64,000 nucleotides of DNA from Trametopsis cervina (taxonomy: Eukaryota; Basidiomycota; Agaricomycetes; Polyporales; Irpicaceae). The stretch's first letter is position 1. Each line of letters starts with the position of its first letter. The position numbers were made by a program, and so were the translations under genes. The DNA is taken from assembly GCA_022385755.1 (NCBI GenBank), contig MU278356.1, forward strand, positions 480,589 through 544,588, read 5' to 3'. Of the stretch, positions 20,081-33,020 are shown piece by piece. The notes under the pieces are model-generated. The model made no database searches, was not told the DNA's origin, and was given only the letters and a program-made list of their open reading frames with translations.

Positions 20081-22166
20081 TCATCAGGCTACTGGGACAA
20101 GGTGCTAATAGCCCTCATGTCGTCTATATGTGGAGGCTGCTAATTGCACCCCTCCCTTGATAGCCTGGGTCACCTACGGCTGCTTAGGATCAACCAGACG
20201 GGCGCTTTGGGCTTTCTAATAGGTTGCCCTGGGCTGATCTGGGAGACCTATATAATAGCTTGGTAGACCACAGAATAATACTGCATCATAGGGTATCTGG
20301 GGTCCTTGATGTCTATTTGAAGCCTTGTTTATAATTTTGTTATACTATCATTAATGACTACTAAGCTTTGTATATATTATACACTTAGCTTATTATCTAA
20401 CACAGATAATGAGATAAAAGATTTGTAATTGAGTAAGAAAGTAAATGTTACTTAGTAACAAATAACAGTAATAGGTTTTTCTTACTCAATACAAATAGAT
20501 TTGTTACTTGTTAATAATATGTTTATAATATAGTCATAGAGCTTTATTTCTCTTTGAGGGAATTGATATAAAGAACTGATTACATAAGCCTTCAGTAGTA
20601 GAATGATAAATTACCATAATGGGAAATTACTGAATATTAAGATTTATCAATAAAGAAAAGGGGTATGAAGGTAGTTTGATGCCTTGAGAATATAGTATAG
20701 AGCTATATATGAGTGTTTGTAAAAGAATGGGGATGATATCTATGTTGGTTGTGCTAAAATAGACATGTTCTCCTCTTCCTCTTTTCAATTTCAAAAGTGT
20801 CTTACCATAGCGTTAGCTGTATAGATATCACTGTTCTGGGGTCTTGAAAACCTGTTATAGTATGTATATGGTATGTGTAATCAGTTTCAGAAGCATCCCA
20901 TCAGTATTGATGCTTTTAGAGGCTTACAAACATGTGACAGTGCAAAAACACCCATTATCATCTCTAGACAGCTGAGTATTCTGATTCAGGTCAAGCTGAT
21001 GTCTGGAGTGCGTTCCTCACCCCAAAATACCCCCACTCAGGACCCAAGATTATTTATAATATCTGTTCTTAAAGTGAAATGGGGGAGGTTGTAGTTAGAG
21101 TGTATGTCAAGCACTGAACAAGTGGTCCAATCTGAACTGATACACTGTAACTAATGTTAGCACAAGTGCTCATGATATTAAGATGCTGGAAATGGTTTTG
21201 GGCCTTGAGTGGGGGTATTTTGGGGTGAGGAACGCACTCCAGACATCAGCTTGACCTGAATCAGAATACTCAGCTGTCTAGAGATGATAATGGGTGTTTT
21301 TGCACTGTCACATGTTTGTAAGCCTCTAAAAGCATCAATACTGATGGGATGCTTCTGAAACTGATTACACATACCATATACATACTATAACAGGTTTTCA
21401 AGACCCCAGAACAGTGATATCTATACAGCTAACGCTATGGTAAGACACTTTTGAAATTGAAAAGAGGAAGAGGAGAACATGTCTATTTTAGCACAACCAA
21501 CATAGATATCATCTCCATTCTTTTACAAACACTCATATATAGCTCTATACTATATTCTCAAGGCATCAAACCACCTTCATACCCCTTTTCTTTATTGATA
21601 AATCTTAATATTCAGTAATTTCCCATTATAGTAATTTATCATTCTACCACTGAAGGCTTATGTAATCAGTCCTTTATATCAATTACCTCAAAGAGAAATA
21701 AAGCTCTATGACTATATTATAAACATATTATTAACAAGTAACAAATCTATTTGTATTGAGTAAGAAAAACCTATTACTGTTATTTGTTACTAAGTAACAT
21801 TTACTTTCTTACTCAATAACAAATCTTTTATCTCATTATCTGTGTTAGATAATAAGCTAAGTGTATAATATATACAAAGCTTAGTAGTCATTAATGATAG
21901 TATAACAAAATTATAAACAAGGCTTCAAATAGACATCAAGGACCCCAGATACCCTATGATGCAGTATTATTCTGTGGTCTACCAAGCTATTATATAGGTC
22001 TCCCAGATCAGCCCAGGGCAACCTATTAGAAAGCCCAAAGCGCCCGTCTGGTTGATCCTAAGCAGCCGTAGGTGACCCAGGCTATCAAGGGAGGGGTGCA
22101 ATTAGCAGCCTCCACATATAGACGACATGAGGGCTATTAGCACCTTGTCCCAGTAGCCTGATGAGA
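20079..22166. mobile_element. Fold-back (long inverted repeat) element
   Basis: Left arm 20,079 to about 21,047 and right arm about 21,198 to 22,166 are near-perfect inverted copies of some 970 bp around a spacer of about 150 bp. Ends read TCTCATCAGGCTACTGGGAC and its complement. The interior is AT-rich with GTTACT/AGTAAC motifs. The two longest mirrored frames are palindromic artefacts. It sits between the gag and protease parts of the Copia copy. I found no clear target duplication; the right flank is not contiguous Copia sequence. A third, diverged end lies at 23,590-23,786. Confidence 0.85.
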
Positions 22167-22465
22167 TAGGAATGGTGCCACTTCGAGCGTAATTACTAAG
22201 TGCCGAGCCTGAGTCATAGACCGATGGACCGGGAGTCCGAAAGGTCGGAGAAGAGAAGAGTCCGAGGTTCCGGAAGGATCCGGAAACCGTACGGAGTGGC
22301 AGGGCCGGTGATGTCGCTATCAGTCCGGGCTGAGCGAGGAGCGCGAGTGTGCGTGCATGTGCATATCATGTGATCGTGTAGGTCATGAGACCGTGTCGAC
22401 GAGTCACGTGATCGCGAGGACGTGTAGGACGCGCCAAAATAAAAGAAAGAAACTCGAATAAATTG
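22167..22465. other. Unassigned 300-bp segment between fold-back element and gag
   Basis: More GC-rich than its left neighbour, with CACGTGATCG and CCGGAAGGATCCGG patches. Read on the minus strand it begins TGTGACGCCC and could be a remnant LTR or other insertion that replaced the end of gag. I found no convincing end repeats or target duplication and see no gene. Confidence 0.4.
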
Positions 22466-23014
22466 GGCGTCACACGTATAACCATGACAGTACATGTCGC
22501 GGATGTGGTTCACCCACTCCGCAACATCTTGGTCTGCACGGCACCAGTGGGTGCGGATGCGTGTAGAGAGCGCCTGGGCACGCAAACTGTTCGCGGGGTG
22601 GTAGAAGTTGCGGAGCGTTTCCCATGCATCCTTCGCATGGGTTGTGTGGCGGATAAGGCCTATTTTGTGGCTGGGTACAGCTTCGTGTAACAAGCGGCGA
22701 ACCACAAGGTCGCCATGAAGCCAGGGACCACAGTCGGCCAGAGCCTTGTCACGCTCAGCCTGATTGCCAAGCACGCGCACCTCGCGAGTCGCTCCAGTTT
22801 CGATGTCGATGCCCTTGCTGATGAGGTCCTCGACAAGAGCAGGAATGATCGGCGCGATGGACTCTGCACCCTCGATGTACTTGAGCAGCTCATGCTCTTT
22901 GAGGATAAGTCGGGCGGTGGCCGCCCAGGCCGCATAGTCGTTCCTGGTAGCGTCGTCGCGAAGCTTGTTCAGCTTAACCTTTGCGCGGTCTCTGTCGGTG
23001 GAGGTAGTGGACAT
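22466..23014 (-). pseudogene. Copia gag (UBN2-type) N-terminal part
   Basis: ATG at 23,014 (MSTTSTDRDRAKVKLNKL). The frame shows the usual Copia gag features: YAAWAATARLILKEHELLKYI near the start, then DCGPWLHGDLVVRRLL, HTTHAKDAWETLRNFY and LSTRIRTHWCRADQDVAEWVNH. Similarity ends around DMYCHG near 22,470. The remaining 80 or so residues of the open frame do not look like gag and no zinc knuckle is present. The C-terminal half was lost before or with the arrival of the 22,167-22,465 segment. It belongs with the pol fragment at 17,947-20,080. Confidence 0.8.
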
Positions 23015-23099
23015 GTCGAAAAATTTTTTAAAAATTTTTGTAGGGTAGGAATAGGCGTGTAGCTGGTAAGTAAAATATGATTATTGGTGGGTAAGCAAT

Positions 23100-23111
23100 G
23101 GGCTCATAACC
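23100..23111 (-). other. Primer-binding site of the Copia element
   Basis: Plus-strand GGGCTCATAACC, so GGTTATGAGCCC in the element, directly after the LTR end. It is complementary to the anticodon arm of initiator tRNA-Met (CTCATAACC). Priming from an internal tRNA-iMet fragment is known for Drosophila copia. Confidence 0.7.
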
Positions 23112-23361
23112 TGTTGAGGTTATGGGTAGCTAGTACCATGTTAGGATAAGATATAGTGTATACACAAGTATCGCGTACCTAGTACCGTGTTAGGATAAGA
23201 TAAAGGAACACGGTACTGGTTGCACAAACATATCCTGGTTGCTGACTAATGAGTGCGAGCCCTAATTGGGCATGTCTAGTATAAGTGTCCATAGACGGTT
23301 TATCCGCCTGCCGCCTCTCGTCCCTTTCCTTTCTTTCCGAGACGCGGGTCACTCGTCAACA
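23112..23361 (-). repeat. 5' LTR of the Copia element, 250 bp
   Basis: Starts TGTTG (23,112) and ends CAACA (23,357-23,361), a 5-bp terminal inverted repeat of TG...CA type, with the primer-binding site immediately on the gag side. Inside is a short duplication (TAGTACC(A/G)TGTTAGGATAAGATA at about 23,132 and 23,180). The partner LTR is not in the window because the 3' half of the element is missing. Confidence 0.75.
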
Positions 23362-23589
23362 TTTTGGCTGCGAGAAATTTTTGGATTTCTCTGCAGAGTT
23401 GGAGCTGTTGGAAATATCCAAGTGGTGCAGCAGGCATGGTATGTTTCTGAGTGAACGAGCCAGAAAGCTCCAGCGATTGGTCAAGCGACATGTTCAGTGC
23501 TCAAATAATCAAGATTTATAGATCTGGATGCCACTGCAAGTTGGTGTGTTGGAGCTCAAAAATTGGTGAAAAAACCTCAAATACCCCAC

Positions 23590-23786
23590 TGCCAAAATGC
23601 TCTATTCTATAGGTCTTTCAAATCAGCCCAGGGTAATCTGTCAGAAAGCTCAAAACATCTGCTCAGTTGACTCAAAGCTGTTGTACATGGCCCAAATTAT
23701 CAAAGGAGGGGTGTAATTAGCAGCCACCACATATAGATGATATGAGTGCTATTAACACCTTGTTCCAGTAGCCTGATGAGTGCTAT
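23590..23786 (+). mobile_element. Solo end of a fold-back element relative
   Basis: From about 23,610 (GGTCTTTCAAATCAGCCCAGGG) to CAGTAGCCTGATGAG (about 23,772-23,786) this matches the last 190 bp of the right arm at 21,985-22,166, with roughly one difference in seven. Only one arm end is present. It lies about 110 bp beyond the 3' end of the zinc transporter gene and marks the right border of the transposon block. Confidence 0.7.
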
Positions 23787-23898
23787 GCATATAATCACAA
23801 CAGTTTTGATGAGATCAGTGTGCTTTTTAACTTTAGATTCATTTCTGTATATCATATATCTGCTATATCAGATCTCTACTGTAATGATCAACAACTCA

Positions 23899-27027
<3,129 letters not shown>

Positions 27028-27257
27028 TGCGCCAGCGTTGGTTGCACAGCGACACAGCGGACATGCAACCAACGAGAGCAACGGTAGCGCTGGTGGTATC
27101 AAAGCGGCCCGTACCTCCGTCGAGAACCGTGTCACAACATACAGTATATCTATTTCAGTCACAATTGCCGATATATTTACAGTCGACCGAAAGTAATTGA
27201 AGTGCTACTGCAGTAGCACAATCCTAAGTCTCACCCTCGACAGGGTCGAACCATTCT

Positions 27258-30200
27258 TCATCCCAGCATACCAGGTTGAAACTGTGCATACAGAGTCTGC
27301 CAGGAAGCATTGACGTCTGCTGGCACTTGCGAGTCCATTGACGGGTGGTAAGGGTTACCATGGCTGACGGTCGGGAAATGCTCGCCAGGACCGAAGGGCG
27401 TAGGATTCATCAATATCGTCGGGGAATGACTGGCTGGTTGACCCTGTGAGTAGTCCGTCTCCGCGTTCCATTGTTGATTAGCTGTCACAGGCGGATAGTA
27501 CGTGCCATATCCATTCCCCGAAAATTGGGCATAGACCTGCCATTGATTCGATTCGGCAGCATTATGAGCATGCATTGCGCGATCACGCACAATTTGTGGC
27601 GAATCGACTGTGAAGCGTTGAACAGGAGAATCGCTGGGACTTGGCGTGCCATTCGAGGCCTGAGAATCATGGGGCGAAGAAGGAAGTGAAGGCGACTTCC
27701 TTGCCACCAGACGAGTCTTGCCACCTAACGCTGCTAGTTCCTCATCCTCTTCCTTGACAATTCCCGGCGAGGTTCGCAGGGGAGGGATCGGACCAGGTCC
27801 CGGCTGATTTGACATAGCGATGAATGCTTTATTCTTGAGTTTGTGCAGAACAGGCTGAAGTTGATGACCAATAAACACAAAGGCCAAGCACACACCATAA
27901 AACACCCACCAAAACCTTCGCCGCCCGATCTGTCTCCCTTACGGCTTGAAATAGACCGTAAGCTGAATCAAGGGTCATCAACGCAGAATGAGCGAATGGC
28001 ATTCCTGGACATTTTGCCGCGATAGACCCCAGAACGATCTGGAAAGAGGATGAGATAAAGTAATTCGCAACAAAAAGGACAGAACATACCGCACAAGAAA
28101 ATACATGAGTGAACAAGAACCAATGTCTTTCAGTCAACCTCGGAAGCTGGGAATGGAGACTCTTGACCAGACCAACAAATGTACTGGCGCTGTTATATGC
28201 AGATAGTACGGAATGCGCATACTTGCTGGCAAGGGCGTCCTCAGGATTATCCTCGATGGCACGAGCAAAGAATCCTCGATGGAGATAAAAAATAGCTGTC
28301 CCAAATTGAATACGCCGCAGAGGGCAGCTCAAATTCACCACTCACTTATCTCTCTGATAGCAAACACGATGTGGCGCTGCATAGTGAGCTCTATCGAAGG
28401 CACCGACTGCTCCATCACTCTGGCCCCACCAAATCCTGGTACCTGCAAGGATGGAGGGACATAATACTCTTTCACTTTCTTGTCGAGTTGTTGTATAGTC
28501 TTGTAATTCGGTGTTCGTGCCCCAAAGGCTTGCTCATGGACTGTGCTGAGACATCTCGAGGCGAAGCGGTGTTTCCATGCGCAGTCTACATTGTGTTCAT
28601 ATATTATCCTTAAAAAGACAAACAAGAGGCTTACATGACATTTCCATTTCGTTGGGCTTGTCGGTCTGAGCAACAGGTTCCGGTTCAGGCATCTTGCAAT
28701 CAATAAAAGTACTGGAGAAGGATGGTGGCCTCCCGAACGTCAAGCTCTTGAGCTGAGGTGTCAGACCAACCCATTGCAATCAGCTGTCCACACTACCTGC
28801 CAAGAATCATACACATAGATTTCCCATAGTAAGGACCGCCGTTTGAATGTTTCTTCCTCACTTAGGTTCCAGTTGCCACTGTCACGATCTGTGACGTCAA
28901 TATGTTTTCTTTTTAATATTGAAGTATTAATGCAGTAGTTGAACCACTGACGGAGACCAAGCTACAGATGCATGGAATCATTAGTAAGATTGAGTGGGAT
29001 GCAAGATGAAAACACATACACTTTGTGCTAACTTGACAACCAGACCCATCAGAGCCCAACGCGGGCCATCCCTGAAGGATAGAAACATAAAATGGCACAT
29101 GAGAACCTATTAGAATAAACCGAGCCATGCTCAGCAAACCTCCGTGGTCGTCGGGAAAGGCAAAGCGGCAGCGTACCAGGGCTTGGATCGCCGGAATTGA
29201 CTGGTGTTCCAGTATAGAGTCCAATGAGAGCGCTGCTCGTGCCAGCTGATAGTATTGCGTGGAGGCGATTGAAAGATACGGTTGCTCCAGGTCCATCAAT
29301 GTCCCTAACGCGAACACCATGTACAGTACAGCTAAACGGTGCGAATGCGTAGGATCTTGATCTATGGCTAACGGCTGATCGTAGATACGCGAGAAAATGT
29401 TATTATATAGCTCAGCCTCGGGGATGGGTGTGTACCTGCCGTCAGAGGAAGATATAAGAGGGTGGCGATACCAACAGTGAGTTATGTTTACTCACATCCA
29501 CCCACAGTGCCGAAAGTAAATTTCGATCAGATGCCGCGCCTTCCCAGGGTCTGGAAGCTGGTTTAAAAGAACATGCCTGACCTGCAACCTGGTGTCGTTC
29601 GCGCTGGTGAACGGAAAGCCGTGCGCCAGCCATGGTATATCGGATGGGAGCGCTATCTCGTCATTCTCCTCCTCCTCACCGGCACCCTCCTCGTTCTATA
29701 TTAAGTTCGGTTAAGACGACGACAAGAGGGGTTTGCACACTTAGATTTCCTACCTGTAGCAGATACTACGTACTGCCGGTGAGCAACTTGAACACTCTGA
29801 TAGATATGGTGAACCTTACCCAAGCACTGGCAGCAGTCCCGTAGAACGTCGTATGTCCACGTTCAGTGATAGAACTTTTTGAGCGTATTGGAATGTCTCT
29901 CACACAGCGAGTGGCAGTCTTTACTCACAGCGAACCGACGGCATTGATCACTTCGGCGGCTTCTGAATCCTGGTCCGTCGATGTCTCAGGGGCTTCTCTT
30001 TCCAGAGGCCGCTTCAGGAGCAGTAAATCAGGCGCCAGCAACGGATGTGCATCGCTTGAGCGAGCGGAATGAGCATCAGCCAGGGCATCTTCCAGTTCGC
30101 GCACACGAGAGGCAAGCACTGATATCTTGTCGTGGAGGACTTCGGTATTCGCCAAGACAAACCTGTATCACCTCTGGTGAGCAGTTGGAAGTGCACGGCC

Positions 30201-30553
30201 GACAAACCATCAAACCTGTTCCCTTTGCCGGTCGTAAGAGAGCCTATGGCCCACAATTAGTAAGTCAAGACAGACATTCGTTCTTGAAACTGACCATCAG
30301 GGCAAATAGCTGCACATCCTTTTCTGACACAACTCGCACACGGGAAGACCCTCGAGCATCTGCAATAGACCAGGGATGAGACTGCTATTGGTTGAGAATA
30401 CGACGATCGCGGACCTTAGCTTGAGGCTGAGCGCAGCGAGCGATTAGCATGTAATGAGCAGGGATCAAGCGGAGCTGGGACTAACCGTCGGCACTCAGCA
30501 CACGACAGAGGCGCCCCCCGCCTCTTATTCTTGTCATGAGCAACAGACGACAT
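27258..30553 (-). CDS. Zn(II)2Cys6 transcription factor 1
   Basis: Fungal nuclear regulator, target unknown. ATG at 30,553 (MSSVAHDKNKRRGAPLSC). The zinc cluster is assembled from three exons: CAECRR, a 12-nt microexon (30,415-30,426) giving LKL, and RCSRVFPCASCVRKGCAAIC, with spacing C-x2-C-x6-C-x5-C-x2-C-x8-C. A dimerisation coiled coil follows (LHDKISVLASRVRELEDAL). The middle carries the fungal-specific factor domain (for example YYQLARAALSLDSILEHQSI near 29,200 and FFARAIEDNPEDALASKYAH near 28,250). The tail is S/P/Q-rich and ends LYAQFQPGMLG. Clear paralog of the factor at 40,714-44,278, with matching order of segments. Exon borders in the middle were not all traced. Confidence 0.8.
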
Positions 30554-31008
30554 GGCATTCGCTACAGGAATATAGGGGTTGAACGAGGTAGTAAATATGG
30601 CGAGCAGGCTATGGGCAGTCAAAGCGAGCAGTGCACGCGCGCTTTGCCATCCTAGGAGACACCCTGACGACTCAGACAGGAACCTCTGATTGGACTCCCA
30701 CACATATTCTTATTCTTATTTACGACTCTGACGACCAAAACCCCACTGAAATGACGAAGGTTGCACCGTTAGCTGTTGGCCATCAATGCAGACACCTGTG
30801 TGTAAGCCAGTTAGATGCAGCGCATGTTATTCCTTTCATCCTGCTACACGAGTAGCGTTAATTTGACTGTACATTACAAAACGTAGAAACTTCGTGGACA
30901 TGAACAATGGTCATTATCGGTGTAGAGCTAGATAGTGATGCGTTAAAGGGTATATGTATTGGCGTAAAAGGGCATAGATGTGGAAGGTAAAGACTGGACC
31001 AATAGTAA
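30554..31008. other. Intergenic, 455 bp
   Basis: Lies upstream of Zn2Cys6 factor 1 and downstream of the coiled-coil gene. No gene or repeat recognised. Confidence 0.5.
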
Positions 31009-32472
31009 TCATATAGAGGTGTCCAGTTGCTGTTCATGCTGTACTACATCCTTTGTCCGGTCTCGGGACGCCGATGCACTCAGGCGCGAGGGACTATCCT
31101 CAAATGAGTGCACAGCGATGCTCGCCGGCGGAAGTTCGGATGCAGGACTTAATGGTTCAGTGGCAGAGTCGATAGATGACGAGTCCGAACCATTCAGCAT
31201 CGGTTCCAGGGGATGAGAGTGAGGCTCGCGGCGTTGCGTGGATGACGTAGAGGATATACTGGAGCGGGAGGAGAAAAATCCCCCAATCTTCTTCGTGAGA
31301 GGCGGTACCGCGACAGCTAAGGGGGCCATGGAGGCGTTCGGACCTGCAGGGGCAGAAGTTGGAATGCTAGTCGCCTGGCCTGTAGTATTCCACAATTTGA
31401 AACCCCAACCGGAGTTTTTTCGCGACGATACAGCATCTGCATCTTGAGCTACGGAAGGAATGTGGTTACGGCTGACTGGGTGCATGCCGATGCTGTTGTC
31501 GGCGATGAATGTCCTCAGCGCATTGACACATGTTTCTGATGCCTCCTGCGCTTCTCTCGCCTCCGTGAGCTCGTGTCGACTCTCTTCTAGTTGTTCTCGT
31601 ATCGCCTGGAGCTCTTTTCTCAACTCTTCGACCTCCGAAGCGTCTGCAGTTGGCGGGAGGTCGGATGCTCCTGACCGCCCAAAGAATCCAGACAATCGCC
31701 TGGCAGAACGGTCAGCCGGCGAAGGGACTGCATTGACCAGTTGCAAGGGTTCGAGTCTCCCTGACATTGGAGGACTACTCAAGTCGCTCCTATACGATAG
31801 ACCGGGCTCCGATACCGAGGAAATGCGACGATGAGCACCCATCCGTGGATTGTTCGGCGAGGTAACGAGAGGAGCAAATGAACTGCGTCTTGCCGAGGGG
31901 GGCCCTTGAGCAGTAGATGGACCAGCTCTTGATAAATCAATGGTCATAGATGACTTTCGATTCTCCGTCTGAAGTCTCATGAGAGCCCGCCTGCGCACGA
32001 AGTCAGTTTGTCTAGCAATGGGACTACTGGGTACCCGTCAGAGCTCTCACCTACTATCCTCTAACTTCCCACGTAGCATGGTAACAGCGTCTGCATCTTC
32101 CTTGCCCTTCTCACTAACCGAGACAAGCTCCGCTTCGAGTTGTAAGCACCTCTCGGAGACTGTGTGTAGCGCATCCTTCAGGTCGTGTTCACGCGCCTGG
32201 CTCTCGGCTAGTGACTGTGAGAGGTTCTCGCGTTCCTTGGTGACTTCCCCCAGGGCCAGACGAAGCTGCGTGACGATCGATGTAAGCACTTGTGGGTCGA
32301 GGGATTGCGGTCGCTCGGTGATGCGAGTGTGAGCGACAACTGGTGAGTTGGGAAGAGAATCGATCTCCAGCTGACGCTCGAGCTCGAGGCTCAAGTCAAT
32401 AGAGGACGGCCGTTGGTGTGGGTTGTCGCCCATGTATCGGTCTACGGTGTCGTTCGTTTCGTGGATGGACAT
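31009..32472 (-). CDS. Coiled-coil, serine-rich protein of unknown function
   Basis: ATG at 32,472 (MSIHETNDTVDRYMGDN), two exons; the intron near 31,990-32,050 is flanked by GATAGTAG|GTGAGA and GCGCAG|GCGGGCT, joining LEDSR to RALMRLQTEN. The first exon forms a long helix from LTSIVTQLRLALGEVTKERE onward. After an S/P-rich linker a second coiled coil appears (EVEELRKELQAIREQLEESR), followed by a recognisable conserved patch ALRTFIADNSIG and a WGFKLWNT motif. The C-terminus is disordered. About 470 residues. No catalytic domain. A cytoskeletal or vesicle-associated scaffold is possible but unsupported. Confidence 0.75.
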
Positions 32473-33020
32473 ATCGTAAGGGTAGGTATTGTTGGTGAAA
32501 GGAAGGTTGAGGATAGTACTTATACGACCAGTCGAACCGGTGCAAGCTCCAGTTGTGGGCGGCTTCGGACCTGTGCAAAACCAGAGTTTTGAAGAGTCCT
32601 TAGCTGTAGGTCTCTACCTTGTGCAGATGTGGCTACTGCTCAGATGGAAGTAGGGGAGAAGACGACTGAAAGGTGGTTGGTGATAGAATATAACAGGCCG
32701 CATGCGACCAATGCTATCACATGCGCGCCTAATGCTCGCTTCCACGTGTAAACGCACCCTCGAGTCTATCACCTTCACTACCTGCATCTGCGACGCTGTG
32801 TTACAATCAAATGAGGCAGCTTTACAAGTGGCACTTTAACCAACATGTCTACTCAACTAAGTATCGTACACTTTACTCGCTACTAACCATCTACATACTG
32901 CTTAATGATATACACATTCCGGGACATCCTTCCTTATATATTGTCGGGCAGGGACTTTTCAGCGATAGCAGGATATGCTGGGATTTATCAACGCACAGCA
33001 ACGCAATGTGATACCTGTTG
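32473..33020. other. Intergenic, 548 bp
   Basis: Upstream region of the coiled-coil gene and 3' side of the CUE/Smr gene, both on the minus strand. Includes a stretch of short open frames without similarity I recognise. No RNA gene seen. Confidence 0.5.

Noticed and set aside
20873..21372. Matching peptides on opposite strands of the fold-back element
   Set aside because: An unavoidable result of the palindrome; too short and without known features.
22167..22465. Solo LTR beginning TGTGACGCCC on the minus strand
   Set aside because: No convincing CA end, matching terminal inverted repeat or target duplication.
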